The notes beneath the pieces are model-generated. The model was not told the origin of the DNA and did not search any database. It saw only the letters and a program-made list of their open reading frames with translations. A program made the translations under genes and the position numbers. 51,127 nucleotides of DNA from Albibeggiatoa sp964388965 (GTDB lineage: Bacteria; Pseudomonadota; Gammaproteobacteria; Beggiatoales; Beggiatoaceae). The stretch is taken from NCBI GenBank assembly GCA_964388965.1, contig CAYMCP010000013.1, positions 1 to 51,127 of the forward strand, written 5' to 3'. Positions 18,264 through 27,481 of this stretch are shown here, one piece after another. How positions within the stretch are numbered: position 1 is the first letter of the stretch; the number at the start of each line of letters is the position of its first letter.

Positions 18264-18542
18264 ATGTTAGAACAAATTGTTGTTGAAAATATTAAGTGCG
18301 GTGGTTGTGCTAATAGCATTCAAAAAGGTTTATTGAAAATCACAGGTGTTGAAACCGTTGATGTCAATATCGAGCAGGGTTTGGTTACAGTTGAAGGTGC
18401 GGCTGACCGTGATAAATTAATTAATTCTTTATTATTAATGGGTTATCCAGAAAAAGGTAGTGTTGAAGGTCTAAGTTCACTAAAAGCGAAAGCGACCTCA
18501 TTCGTCAGTTGTGCAGTGGGTAAAATCGATAAACAAGCGTAG
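18264..18542 (+). CDS. heavy-metal-associated (HMA) domain protein
   Basis: A 92-aa cytoplasmic protein with an HMA fold. The metal-binding loop is IKCGGCANSI (C-x-x-C at about residues 12-15), followed by VETVDVNIEQGLVTVEG, as in CopZ-like copper chaperones. The loop GGCAN rather than MTCxxC is seen in single HMA proteins of unclear metal preference. A 23-residue tail (LKAKATSFVSCAVGKIDKQA) with one extra Cys extends past the fold. A CopA-type ATPase is not adjacent, so copper is only a guess. It lies 45 bases after the J-PH gene, with no visible terminator between them. Confidence 0.8.
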   Translation: MLEQIVVENIKCGGCANSIQKGLLKITGVETVDVNIEQGLVTVEGAADRDKLINSLLLMGYPEKGSVEGLSSLKAKATSFVSCAVGKIDKQA

Positions 18543-18672
18543 TGTATTTTGGTGGGCGGGATTGATGATAGTAAATACAAGATTGATAAATCTTTCTTGT
18601 TCATTGATAATTGCCTGTTGATCTGAAAACGCTGAAAAAGTCCGTAAGTCATTGATTTTAAGTAGAGCGAAT

Positions 18673-18700
18673 TTGCATAACTTATTGATTTTACTATATA
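18673..18700 (+). promoter_or_regulatory. candidate sigma70 promoter of nadB
   Basis: TTGCAT (18673-18678), 16-base spacer, TATATA (18695-18700), an AT-rich extended region. The nadB ATG lies about 60 bases further, after a GGAG box. Confidence 0.4.
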
Positions 18701-18760
18701 TAAAAAGATTTTTCAGTGATTTCAGTTGTTGATAATTACTAATTTTGGAGTTGTGCTAAC

Positions 18761-20353
18761 ATGACCCAACAGGTCTATGATGTTTTGATTATCGGTACGG
18801 GAGCGGCGGGTTTAAGTCTTGCTTTGGAGCTTGCTCAACATCTTAATATTGTCATTTTATCCAAAAATTCTATGGATGCTGGCAACACTTCATACGCACA
18901 AGGTGGTATTTCTGCGGTATTAAGTGAAAATGATTCGATTCAATCTCATGTTGAAGACACCTTAATTGCAGGGGCGGGTTTATGTCATCGAGAGATTGTA
19001 GAATTTACCGTATCGGAAGGACCAGAACGCATTTCATGGCTGATTGAGCAAGGAATGCCCTTTACTCAAATACCTAATACTGATCAATATCATCTTACTC
19101 GTGAAGGTGGACATAGTCACCGCCGAGTTATTCACGCAGAAGATGCAACCGGTCGGGCTATTATTACTACATTAAGCAAAAAAGTTCACGAACAAGACAA
19201 TATCACTATTCTAGAAAATCACATCACGGTCGATCTTATCACTGGTAAAAAATTGGGTTTAGCCGACGCGCGTTGCCTTGGTGCATACGTTTTTAATCGT
19301 GAAACAATGCAAGTGAATGTTATACGTGCGAAATATGTGGTTTTGGCAACGGGAGGAGCGGGTAAAGTATACTTATATACCAGTAATCCAGATGGTGCGA
19401 CAGGTGATGGCATAGCAATGGCGTGGCGTGCAGGCTGTCGCGTTGCAGATATGGAATTTATCCAGTTTCATCCTACTTGTTTTTATCATCCTGATGCCAA
19501 ATCTTTCTTAGTAAGTGAAGCAGTACGCGGTGAGGGTGGACGATTACTGTTGCCAAATGGACAACGATTTATGGAAAAATTTGATCAGCGTTTAGAACTT
19601 GCACCACGCGACATTGTTGCTCGTGCTATTGACCATGAAATGAAGCGATTAGGTTGTGATTATGTGTTTTTAGATATTAGTCACAAGTCAGCAGACTTTA
19701 TTGCAGCGCATTTCCCCAATATTTACCAACGCTGTTTAGAATTTGGTTATGATATGACTTGTGAACCTATTCCTGTTGTGCCCGCCGCGCATTATACTTG
19801 TGGTGGTGTATTAACTAATCGATTTGGACAAACAGATATTGAGGGTTTATACGCAATTGGTGAAGTCGCTAGTACCGGCTTGCATGGTGCGAATCGGATG
19901 GCAAGTAACTCATTACTAGAATGTTTAGTTTTCGCCCATAGTGCAGCGCAACACATTTTGCAACATATTTCTGATATTCCCAAGCCAGTAGATTTGCCTG
20001 AATGGGATGAAAGTTTAGTTGTCGATTCTGACGAGGAGGTTATCGTTTCGCATAACTGGAATGAATTACGTCATTTTATGTGGGATTACGTGAGCATTGT
20101 GCGTACAACTAAACGCTTGCAACGCGCCAAACATCGGGTGGATTTATTACAACAAGAAATCAATGAATATTACAGTAATTTCCGTGTCAGCAACGACTTG
20201 ATTGAATTACGCAATTTAACTTTAGTTTCGGAGTTAATTATCCGTTCAGCCTTGTTGCGCAAAGAAAGTCGTGGATTGCACTATACTTCGGATTATTTAA
20301 AAACCAGTCCTATCGCAACTAACACAATTTTAACGCCAAAAAACTACGGTTAA
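18761..20353 (+). CDS. nadB: L-aspartate oxidase
   Basis: A 530-aa flavoprotein of the succinate dehydrogenase family that oxidises L-aspartate to iminoaspartate, the first step of NAD synthesis. The FAD-binding GTGAAGLSLALEL (GxGxxG) is at the N-terminus, followed by SYAQGGISAVL. The substrate loop GGHSHRRVIHAEDATG and the C-terminal flavin segment AIGEVASTGLHGANRMASNSLLE are present. Length is typical. ATG start with GGAG nine bases upstream. NadA and NadC are not in the window. The gene converges on the TPR lipoprotein gene across a palindromic spacer. Confidence 0.95.
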   Translation: MTQQVYDVLIIGTGAAGLSLALELAQHLNIVILSKNSMDAGNTSYAQGGISAVLSENDSIQSHVEDTLIAGAGLCHREIVEFTVSEGPERISWLIEQGMPFTQIPNTDQYHLTREGGHSHRRVIHAEDATGRAIITTLSKKVHEQDNITILENHITVDLITGKKLGLADARCLGAYVFNRETMQVNVIRAKYVVLATGGAGKVYLYTSNPDGATGDGIAMAWRAGCRVADMEFIQFHPTCFYHPDAKSFLVSEAVRGEGGRLLLPNGQRFMEKFDQRLELAPRDIVARAIDHEMKRLGCDYVFLDISHKSADFIAAHFPNIYQRCLEFGYDMTCEPIPVVPAAHYTCGGVLTNRFGQTDIEGLYAIGEVASTGLHGANRMASNSLLECLVFAHSAAQHILQHISDIPKPVDLPEWDESLVVDSDEEVIVSHNWNELRHFMWDYVSIVRTTKRLQRAKHRVDLLQQEINEYYSNFRVSNDLIELRNLTLVSELIIRSALLRKESRGLHYTSDYLKTSPIATNTILTPKNYG

Positions 20354-20387
20354 TTAGATTTTCAGATAAATTTTACTCTTTTTTGTG

Positions 20388-20422
20388 CTCTTAGGTGACG
20401 ACACGCATCGTCACAACAAGAG
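20388..20422. repeat. palindrome in the nadB / TPR convergent spacer
   Basis: GTGACGA (20395-20401), six-base loop, TCGTCAC (20408-20414), extended by CTCTT / AAGAG arms (20388-20392 / 20418-20422). It may serve as a bidirectional transcript end, although no T-run follows on either strand. The core resembles the GTGATGACGC-type palindrome at 5651-5673, so it may belong to the same repeat family. Confidence 0.6.
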
Positions 20423-20436
20423 ACACAACTGAGCTT

Positions 20437-22215
20437 TTAGGGCATAAAACGTTTAATCACTTGTTCTAATTGCTCTTCGTTCGGAAATAACTCAGTCGCC
20501 TGTTCCCATACTGCTTTAGCCTCCTGTTTTTGACCGTTCACCCACAACACTTCACCTAAATGGGCTGCAATTTCAGGGTCTGGTTGCAATTCATAAGCTT
20601 TACGCAAATATTCAACTGCCTCGCTTGTTTTGCCATTGCGATACAAAACCCAGCCTAAGCTATCTAGGATATAATAAGCATCCGGTTTTAATTTAAATGC
20701 TTTTTGCACTAGTTCTAATGATTCTTTATAACGTTGAGTATGGTTAGATAAGCTATAACCTAGTGCATTTAATGCGTCCACATGTTCGGGTTCGATTTTC
20801 AGAATATAGCGCAAATCTTTCTCTAGTAAATCAATCTGTCCCATTTTTTCAGCCAGCATAGCCCGCATGTAGCGCAGATTCAAATTATTTGGATAACGCT
20901 CAATACTCTTGTCGTATACCGCTAAGGCATCAGAATAACGCTCTTGCTGCATATACAACTCCACCTCAAATTGCAACAAGCTAAGTTGTTCAGATTCGTC
21001 ATGAGTAGAAATACTATGTAAATGTTCGATTGCTTGGTCAAATTCACCTGAGTCCACCAATAAAACCGCAATACGTGCTTGAGCATTTAAATAATGATTA
21101 CTTGTCTCATCAATTTGCCGATACCAAGCTAAAGCAATCGTGGGTTTAGTTTCAAGCTCTGCAATTTGTGCTAAATAAAAATATGCTAGATCATTATTGG
21201 GGTCTACATTTAATAAACGATTAAAATAAATTTTTGCCTTCGTTAATTGCTCAGACTGTAAATATAAAACTCCTAATGCGTATAATAATTTTTCATTATT
21301 AGGGTCTTTAGCGGCTAAATCCTCAAATGCAGCAATTGCCGCTTCAGTTTGATTCGCTTCCGCCAATAAGCGCGCATAACTTAATTGCCAATCCTGATTA
21401 TCTGGTTTTTTTGTCAACAACTGCTTTAACCATGTTAATGCTTGATCAGTTTTATTTTGTTGAGATAATACATAAACATAGATTGATACAGCATCCTTAT
21501 AGACTGCGCTATTTATTCGCGTTTCTAACTTAAATAATTGTTCTAATACCGTTTGCGCTTTAGCTAATTTGTCACTGCCGACCAATATTCGAGCATAAAG
21601 CAACAAAGTAATGGTATTTTCAGCATGTTTTTGTATAACTAAGTCCATTAATCGTGTCACTTGATCATGGTCTTGATCTTCAATAATTTCCATAATCAAC
21701 CGTTGCTGCGAATCAGGCTTATCCTCCAATGCAGTTAATAACATATCCAAATGTTCGGCTGCTTCTTCGGGACGATTTTGTTGAACTAAAATGCGAGTTA
21801 AGTTATAACGTGCCTGCAAATTTGAAGCATCTAAGCGCAGCCACAAAAGCGTTGCTTCATGAGCTAAATCATAATCTTTTTCGTGTAATGCTAATCGTGC
21901 AGCGCGTTCTGCTAATTCAAGGTCTAACAATATTTGAGCAATTTCTAAAAAATACTGTGCAGACAAGGAGTAATAGCCACGTCGTGCCGCCAATTCCGCA
22001 ATCATATATTTGTAAGAAAGTTCTTGTGATGCAGAAATAAATTCAACAGAGCTAGGCTCTAAGGACATAATAGCCTCATTGCTAGGCGTTGTTTCACTTG
22101 TAGCATTTTCCTGCGCATTCACATGCCCCTGATGGAAGAGCTGACCGCCACAACTTGCAAGTAAATTAACTAAAACAATAATACCGATTTGTTTACCTAA
22201 TAATTTAATATTCAC
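20437..22215 (-). CDS. TPR-repeat lipoprotein
   Basis: A 592-aa outer-membrane-type lipoprotein built from TPR helices. The start is placed at a GTG (22215): it follows a GGAG box by six bases and gives a clean signal peptide MNIKLLGKQIGIIVLVNLLASC, with the lipidated Cys at residue 22. A longer TTG frame would spoil the signal. After a linker, about a dozen 34-residue repeats run to the end, for example LLYALGVLYLQSEQLTKAKIYFNRLL, with the usual small-residue positions. In gammaproteobacteria a similar TPR lipoprotein often precedes lolB-ispE; those genes are absent. Probably an envelope scaffold, partner unknown. Confidence 0.85.
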   Translation of the reverse strand: MNIKLLGKQIGIIVLVNLLASCGGQLFHQGHVNAQENATSETTPSNEAIMSLEPSSVEFISASQELSYKYMIAELAARRGYYSLSAQYFLEIAQILLDLELAERAARLALHEKDYDLAHEATLLWLRLDASNLQARYNLTRILVQQNRPEEAAEHLDMLLTALEDKPDSQQRLIMEIIEDQDHDQVTRLMDLVIQKHAENTITLLLYARILVGSDKLAKAQTVLEQLFKLETRINSAVYKDAVSIYVYVLSQQNKTDQALTWLKQLLTKKPDNQDWQLSYARLLAEANQTEAAIAAFEDLAAKDPNNEKLLYALGVLYLQSEQLTKAKIYFNRLLNVDPNNDLAYFYLAQIAELETKPTIALAWYRQIDETSNHYLNAQARIAVLLVDSGEFDQAIEHLHSISTHDESEQLSLLQFEVELYMQQERYSDALAVYDKSIERYPNNLNLRYMRAMLAEKMGQIDLLEKDLRYILKIEPEHVDALNALGYSLSNHTQRYKESLELVQKAFKLKPDAYYILDSLGWVLYRNGKTSEAVEYLRKAYELQPDPEIAAHLGEVLWVNGQKQEAKAVWEQATELFPNEEQLEQVIKRFMP

Positions 22216-22722
22216 ACTATACTCCACAACGGGCGTTTTTTGTTCTTTCAATATTAATTTAACAATATGATCTTATTAATAAATATTCTAAAGAAGTAGT
22301 ATCCTATCCGATAACGATGGATTCTATACTTTATTGCATATTGTTTGACAGAATCTTTAAGTTTCATAAGTTATGGTATATGTTACTATTTAATACTGCA
22401 TCATGCCATTAAATGTTTTTATAAATAATACTTTTCATAGACCGATAGAATTACTTAAAATAGCATATTAAGCTGAAATGCAAAAAAATTAAATAACAAA
22501 TGACTGAAATTTTTAACTCACTTTACGCAAAATAACTTTAAAGCTAAAAATGCGAGTATATTTATTGCTCATGGCTACGCGATTCGTTATTACTAGATTA
22601 TCTCAATGAGCCGTGTAAAATTTGCTTACGGATGTGGCTTGAGTCTCGAAAAAATATTTTTGCGTAATATTGAGTTTCTAATTCGGTCACCAACAACACC
22701 TATTAATTGAGTTTAAAAATTT
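22216..22722. other. divergent AT-rich spacer
   Basis: About 500 bases between the divergent TPR and GcvR-like genes. No gene. An inverted pair GCTCAT (22567-22572) / ATGAGC (22606-22611) lies about 110 bases before the GcvR-like start. No clear promoter boxes beyond general AT-richness. Confidence 0.5.
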
Positions 22723-23247
22723 ATGCAACAATTGATGATTTGTGGTATCGCAGACAACCAGCCACAATTATTAACCGAAGTGACAAAAGCAATAGCAGAC
22801 TGTGGTGGTCACATTACTGAAAGCCGTGCAACGGTATTTAGCCACATTTTATCACTCAATTTACAAGTTATTGGTAGTTGGGATGTGATTGTTAAAATTG
22901 AAAATTTACTATTACGTCTACAAAAACAATATCATTTTAACTTTATCCATCTGCGTACCGAAATACGACAGATTATTGCTGATGTGATGCCGTACGCAAT
23001 TGAAGTCATCGCACTATACGATCCCAAAATTATCTACGAGCTTTGTCAGTTTTTTTCAAGTCGTGAGATTGTAATTGAAGAGCTTGTTAGTCAACGTTAT
23101 GTACCCACCCAAACTAATACCCTCATGTATTCCATTTCGATGACAATTTATATTCCCAGTGATGAATCTATTGTACAATTACGCACTGATTTTATGGAAT
23201 TTTGTGATGATTTAAATTTAGACGCGATTATGGCACCTGTGAAATAA
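22723..23247 (+). CDS. GcvR-like ACT-domain regulatory protein
   Basis: A 174-aa protein of two ACT domains in tandem (about residues 1-85 and 90-174). The first begins LMICGIADNQPQLLTEVTKAIADCGGHITESRATVF, the GcvR/ACT pattern in which amino acids bind between beta-alpha-beta units. In E. coli GcvR represses the glycine cleavage operon by binding GcvA; related proteins also act elsewhere. A gcvT-gcvH pair lies at 41.4-42.9 kb and may be a target, but no GcvA is here. It has no close neighbour on its strand and converges on the secretin gene. Confidence 0.75.
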   Translation: MQQLMICGIADNQPQLLTEVTKAIADCGGHITESRATVFSHILSLNLQVIGSWDVIVKIENLLLRLQKQYHFNFIHLRTEIRQIIADVMPYAIEVIALYDPKIIYELCQFFSSREIVIEELVSQRYVPTQTNTLMYSISMTIYIPSDESIVQLRTDFMEFCDDLNLDAIMAPVK

Positions 23248-23368
23248 TATTTTAATCTTTATAATGACTTGGCTATTGAATTCTGGTAAAGCAAAATAAT
23301 GTATTATGGATTTCTGTCCGTCGATTAATGCAGCGAAAAATTTTAATGCGATTACCCTGCCTATGTCA

Positions 23369-24991
23369 TTATCTTCTAAATTGTACACCCGTATTTGAAT
23401 AATTATCTGCTTTGTTGTCGGGCAAAAAGGTTTTAAATTGCTGTAGATCACCTTCTAAACTGGCATCTTTTACAATTACGGGACGCAAAAATATAACTAA
23501 TTCTGTTTTACTATACTTGTCGTGCTTGTAAGTAAACAAATCTCCCACTAATGGTAATTTGGACAAAACAGGTACGGCATCGGTTTCCTGCTCAATAGTA
23601 TCTTCCATTAAACCACCGATAATTACAATATTACCATTACCTACTTGTAAAATAGATTCCATCTCGCGCACTTGAATCTGTGGAATAGGATTAGAAACAC
23701 CTGCCCGTGCCAGCTCCGGATTGGGGTCTTGTACATATTTGGTAATACGTGAAATCGTTGGACGCACATTTAATGTTACCAATTCCGTATCGCTGATTTG
23801 CGGCGTGACATTCATAATCAAACCGACAGGTAATATTTTTGCTTCAGTATCAACAACATAGCTTACAAATGATACACCTGATGTCACATTAGTTGCCTGC
23901 GTTTGTGGCACAATGTCGATACTAAAATATACGACGTTATCCACTACTTTCAGTACTGCCGTTTGGTTATTCAACACCATAATTTTAGGACTAGATAATA
24001 CTTTGACATTACCAAATTGCTCTAACAAACGTAGTGCTGCGGTAATATTACCGATTATGCTATTTGGATTGGCGTATTCAATACCATAAAAAGGAGTATT
24101 CGTTAATCTACCATTCGATAAAGATTGCTCATAAGTATAATCGCCAGAGATACGCTTCCAATCGATACCTGCTTGATATTCATCTTTTAAAGTTACCTCC
24201 GCAATTGTCGCTTCAATCAATACTTGGCGTTGCGCACTTTCCAATACTGAATCTAAAAATTGTTGAATTTTTTCATGTTGACGGTGCTTGGCATTAATCA
24301 TCACTATACCGGTTTCCGCATTAATAATTACATTGGTGTTACTTTCTTCAGCACTACCTAACAACGCATTAATATTGTTTTTTAATGTTTTCCAAAATAA
24401 ATTATCAGAAATATTGCGTACTTGCGTAATTGAATCATTTTCACCTTCACCTTGATTAGTTGTCGTACTTTGTTGTTCAGAAATTGTGTCAATATTAGAA
24501 ATACTTTGAGTAGATACTTTCATCTCCGTGATTATTTGACGAGTCATATTGACATAATTAACTTTGTATAAGCGCAAATAAGGTAAGTCTGGAAAAACTT
24601 TGACATAAGTATCTTTGATTTCGTAACGCAATTCGATTTGTTCGGCTATGCGCTGCATAATTTGCGGTAAAGTTTGCTCAATTGCATTTAAAGTTACATT
24701 ACCTGTAATGCTAGGATGTACGTCAATATTAATTTCTGCATTACGCGCCAATGCAAACAGTAATTGGTCAACGGGCACATTCGTTACAGTAACGGTATAA
24801 GTCTCCAAAGGTTGGCTTGGTTTGGGCGGAGGAATAAAAGGCATTTGTTGCACTGGTGGCGGAATATCTGCGCTTATTTCAGATTGTACGGGTAAATGCT
24901 CAGTATTGATATGTCCGGGCGAGGGCACTTGTGGTTGTGGTGCACAGGCTACGATTGTAGAGAGCAAAAAGATGATTTGAAAAAACCGCAT
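23369..24991 (-). CDS. MshL-type secretin lipoprotein
   Basis: A 540-aa outer-membrane secretin. A lipoprotein signal (FLLSTIVACAPQ, lipid Cys at about residue 16) is followed by a Pro-rich linker. An STN-like N0 domain comes next (TVTNVPVDQLLFALARNAEINIDVHPS), then an N1-type domain, and finally the C-terminal secretin domain (LIEATIAEVTLKDEYQAGIDW ... VLSSPKIMVLNNQTAVLKVVDN ... IIGGLMEDT). Length and lipobox fit MshL of the mannose-sensitive haemagglutinin pilus. MshL multimers form the exit pore for type IV-like pili. The usual partners mshM, mshE, mshG and pilins are not adjacent, so the rest of the machine is elsewhere or missing. Confidence 0.85.
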   Translation of the reverse strand: MRFFQIIFLLSTIVACAPQPQVPSPGHINTEHLPVQSEISADIPPPVQQMPFIPPPKPSQPLETYTVTVTNVPVDQLLFALARNAEINIDVHPSITGNVTLNAIEQTLPQIMQRIAEQIELRYEIKDTYVKVFPDLPYLRLYKVNYVNMTRQIITEMKVSTQSISNIDTISEQQSTTTNQGEGENDSITQVRNISDNLFWKTLKNNINALLGSAEESNTNVIINAETGIVMINAKHRQHEKIQQFLDSVLESAQRQVLIEATIAEVTLKDEYQAGIDWKRISGDYTYEQSLSNGRLTNTPFYGIEYANPNSIIGNITAALRLLEQFGNVKVLSSPKIMVLNNQTAVLKVVDNVVYFSIDIVPQTQATNVTSGVSFVSYVVDTEAKILPVGLIMNVTPQISDTELVTLNVRPTISRITKYVQDPNPELARAGVSNPIPQIQVREMESILQVGNGNIVIIGGLMEDTIEQETDAVPVLSKLPLVGDLFTYKHDKYSKTELVIFLRPVIVKDASLEGDLQQFKTFLPDNKADNYSNTGVQFRR

Positions 24992-25062
24992 GGTGGCATT
25001 GATAATAAAATATACAGGCTACTATTCTAACATACTCATTTTTAACTAACCGCAGGAAATTC

Positions 25063-25102
25063 CCCATCTAAAGCCGATAGATTTAGACGAGGTTTAAATG
25101 GG
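25063..25102. terminator. hairpin between the hydrolase and the secretin
   Basis: CCCATCTAAA (25063-25072) pairs with TTTAAATGGG (25093-25102) with one mismatch; a shorter TCTAAA/TTTAGA stem competes inside. It lies directly after the hydrolase stop. No T-run follows, so it is a candidate only. Confidence 0.3.
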
Positions 25103-25118
25103 CGAGCGGGTGAGGATG

Positions 25119-26069
25119 TTAATCGTTGGTTTTTGGTTCTAACAAATATTGTTCAAAAAACGCATTAACTCGCTTCTCGAAATCGTCAGGACGACGCAAA
25201 TTAAATTCTATATGTTCCAACATTGGCGAAACCCATAATTGCTTAGGCTGTTGAGCTGTGTCGTGCAAAGCTAAACCACTTTTTGGTGACACAAAACTAT
25301 CTTGTCCCGCAATTAAAAAATACACAGGTCGCGGTGCAATTTGATCGATAATATTAATTGGTGCGACTGCGTCAATATCGAAATCTGCCATTTGCTCAAT
25401 AAAATACGTTATCATTTGAGTGTAAGGAAAGCCTGATAAACCAGTAAATTTCTTCAAACTTGTGTTTGCTGTATCATGCAAAGAGCTATAGGGACTATGT
25501 GCCACGATGGCTTTAATTTTTGGTTGCTCAGCGGCGAATAATAAACCAACGACAGCACCCATCGAATTACCGAGTAATCCAATTTTTTCTGGATCAACAT
25601 CATCACGAGTTAGTAAATAATCATAAGCTGCTTGCACATCTTTTACTTCATGTTTGCCAAAGGTAATTAATTCTCCATCACTTTTTCCATGTGCGCGAAA
25701 AATCGGCAAAATCACACCATATCCATGTTTTTGTAACAAACTCGCAATATGTGCTACTTCGTATAAATAAGCTTTATAGCCGTGCAATACAATGATAGAT
25801 GCCCCATTTTGAGATGGAATATAGTACGCTTCTAAATTCATATCATCTTTGGTTTGCAATTGCATCTGCTCATAATCTTGTATAGCAAACTGAGTAAAAA
25901 TCTGTTCAGCTTGATTATTGGGATGATGATCGATGTATTCCACTCGACTGCTTTCGGGGTGGTGAATCAGTAACCGCGAGAATTGATAGGAAATCATCAA
26001 TTGTCCTGCGATAATGATGCAAATTAAAACTAAAACCGCACTTGTGAGAACTTTAAGCCAAAATTTCAT
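25119..26069 (-). CDS. alpha/beta hydrolase, membrane-anchored
   Basis: A 316-aa serine hydrolase. Residues 7-25 form a membrane anchor (LTSAVLVLICIIIAGQLMI) with a positive start, so the domain faces the periplasm. The nucleophile elbow is GLLGNSMGAVV with S169; the Asp region is FLIAGQDSFVSPK and the His region LEHIEFN. The pattern HGYKAY ... IFRAHGKSDGE is common in BEM46-like and acyl esterase families. The substrate is unknown. Its ATG overlaps the stop of the rhodanese gene as ATGA, so the two are translated together. Confidence 0.85.
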   Translation of the reverse strand: MKFWLKVLTSAVLVLICIIIAGQLMISYQFSRLLIHHPESSRVEYIDHHPNNQAEQIFTQFAIQDYEQMQLQTKDDMNLEAYYIPSQNGASIIVLHGYKAYLYEVAHIASLLQKHGYGVILPIFRAHGKSDGELITFGKHEVKDVQAAYDYLLTRDDVDPEKIGLLGNSMGAVVGLLFAAEQPKIKAIVAHSPYSSLHDTANTSLKKFTGLSGFPYTQMITYFIEQMADFDIDAVAPINIIDQIAPRPVYFLIAGQDSFVSPKSGLALHDTAQQPKQLWVSPMLEHIEFNLRRPDDFEKRVNAFFEQYLLEPKTND

Positions 26070-26536
26070 GATGTTTTTGGAGCCAATTGGTCGGGACGAA
26101 CAGGAATATGTAAAATATTATCAGCGGTATCAGTATCCACCAATTCGTTTTGTCTGTTGTATAAAGGCTGTTCGTAATCATTCCAACCTTTAATGCCAGT
26201 TTTTAACGATTTTACTGATTGATAACCCATTAATTGCATGACGTAAGCCGCTAATACACTACGATTGCCTGAACGACAGATTACTATAACATCTTTATCA
26301 CGCGCCGCTGCCAATTCTGGCACAGTATCTTCGTAACCATAGTCACATGCAGATTCTAAAATACCACGCGGCACACTTAAAGAGTCAGCTATATGCACCG
26401 CGTCATACTCATAAGGTTCACGAATATCTAATAATATCGGTGAATGATCTGTTTTTAGTAATTCTGCTAAATCCCAAGGCATCAACTCTTTTACTTCAGG
26501 TAGACATTGTTGCACTAATTCTTGGTATGTTTTCAT
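26066..26536 (-). CDS. rhodanese-domain protein
   Basis: A 156-aa single rhodanese domain. It has the family pattern LLDIREPYEYDAVHIADSLSVPRG, then the active-site loop VICRSGNRS with the persulfide-carrying Cys at residue 87. Such proteins transfer sulfane sulfur or act as sulfur carriers. The ATGA overlap with the downstream hydrolase makes a two-gene operon. A disordered tail follows the domain. No signal peptide, so it is cytoplasmic. Related annotations often just say sulfurtransferase. Confidence 0.9.
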   Translation of the reverse strand: MKTYQELVQQCLPEVKELMPWDLAELLKTDHSPILLDIREPYEYDAVHIADSLSVPRGILESACDYGYEDTVPELAAARDKDVIVICRSGNRSVLAAYVMQLMGYQSVKSLKTGIKGWNDYEQPLYNRQNELVDTDTADNILHIPVRPDQLAPKTS

Positions 26537-26683
26537 GATCGCTGTAAGTATTGTGAGTGTATTAGTATTTTAAAATAAGTTAATTTAATTGAACAGCAAA
26601 TTTATTTGTAGTTTTTTACACTGTGTTTGAAATAGCATTTTGATATTTTTTTAAAGCCTAGCTGCGCAATGTAAAAGGAAAAA

Positions 26684-26730
26684 TCTCGTTTTACGCACCG
26701 CGTAGAATGCGCCACCAACGCACCAGCGTC
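26684..26730. repeat. GACGC-type repeat, inverted partial copy
   Basis: Its first 30 bases match, on the opposite strand and with about two mismatches, the 3' part of the repeat copy at 5675-5764. The shared core contains TACGCACCG and GTAGAATGCGCC. A following CACCAGCGTC also matches the start of that copy (GACGCACCAGCGTC). It lies between the rhodanese and rnfH genes. Confidence 0.75.
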
Positions 26731-26757
26731 ATGCAAAAAGAATTTTCCTCATTGTAC

Positions 26758-27057
26758 TTAGCCTTTGCGCATTACCTTACCTTCGGCTGCTCGTTTTTTA
26801 CGCACCGCTTTAGGGTCTGCGATCAATGGGCGATATATCTCGACTCTATCTCCTTCTCTAAGCACCGTATCCAATTTACATGGCTTACTAAAAATACCTA
26901 CTTTTTGTTTTAATAAATCAATTTCAGTAAAACGTTGCTGAATTTTGGATTGTTCAATGGCTTGTTCTACCGTCGTGCCTTCATTAACATTAATGGGAAT
27001 AATCACTTGTTCTTCTGGCTTGGCGTAGGCAATTTCAATACGAATCGTGTTAGACAT
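26758..27057 (-). CDS. rnfH: RnfH-family ubiquitin-like protein
   Basis: A 99-aa protein of the RnfH (UPF0125) beta-grasp family. It begins SNTIRIEIAYAKPEEQVIIPINVNEGTTVEQAIEQS and carries DRVEIYRPLIADPKAVRKKRA near the end, both family signatures. The usual partner is RatA, and that gene overlaps its start by eight bases (ATGTCTAA). An upstream in-frame ATG at 27066 is an alternative start. Its role is unclear; the name recalls the Rnf complex but a link is not shown here. Confidence 0.88.
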   Translation of the reverse strand: MSNTIRIEIAYAKPEEQVIIPINVNEGTTVEQAIEQSKIQQRFTEIDLLKQKVGIFSKPCKLDTVLREGDRVEIYRPLIADPKAVRKKRAAEGKVMRKG

Positions 27058-27481
27058 ATAATTCATTCGCTCGTTTAACAAAAGCATCAACTAAGGAGTT
27101 CACAATCCGGCTAAATACAGGTTCTAAACTTAAACGTAAAATCGTATTGGAAATTTCAAACTCCATCCGCAAAGCCACTTTACACCCTACGTCACCTAAT
27201 TGCTCAAATTCCCATTTGCCATATAGGTGACTGAAAGGTCCTTCACGCAAGTGCATTTCAATAAATTCATTTGGTTGTAAGATATTCGTCGTTGTGAATG
27301 ATTTTTCTAAACCCGCGCCACCCATTGCGATACTGGCGACAACCTCTTTATTATGTCGAGATAAAATTTTTGTCGCTTTACACCAAGGTAAAAATTGCGG
27401 ATAAGTTTCAATATCGCTGACTAGTTGATACATATTCGCGGCTGAATGTGCTACTAAAGCAGTTTTGTAAATTTCGGTCAC
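27050..27481 (-). CDS. ratA: RatA / Coq10-like START-domain protein
   Basis: A 143-aa START-like protein. It opens EIYKTALVAHSAANMYQLVSDIETYPQFLPWCKATKIL, the RatA signature, and ends with the amphipathic helix RIVNSLVDAFVKRANEL. In E. coli RatA was described as binding 50S subunits and blocking 70S formation. The same family includes Coq10-like quinone-binding proteins in eukaryotes and bacteria, so either role could apply. It is part of a tight minus-strand operon: the SLC6-type transporter precedes it with an ATGA overlap and rnfH follows with an eight-base overlap. smpB and ssrA, often nearby in gammaproteobacteria, are not. Confidence 0.9.
   Translation of the reverse strand: MTEIYKTALVAHSAANMYQLVSDIETYPQFLPWCKATKILSRHNKEVVASIAMGGAGLEKSFTTTNILQPNEFIEMHLREGPFSHLYGKWEFEQLGDVGCKVALRMEFEISNTILRLSLEPVFSRIVNSLVDAFVKRANELYV

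Noticed and set aside
26537..26757. possible tmRNA near ratA
   Set aside because: No tRNA-like ends or tag coding sequence; only AT-rich spacer and repeat.
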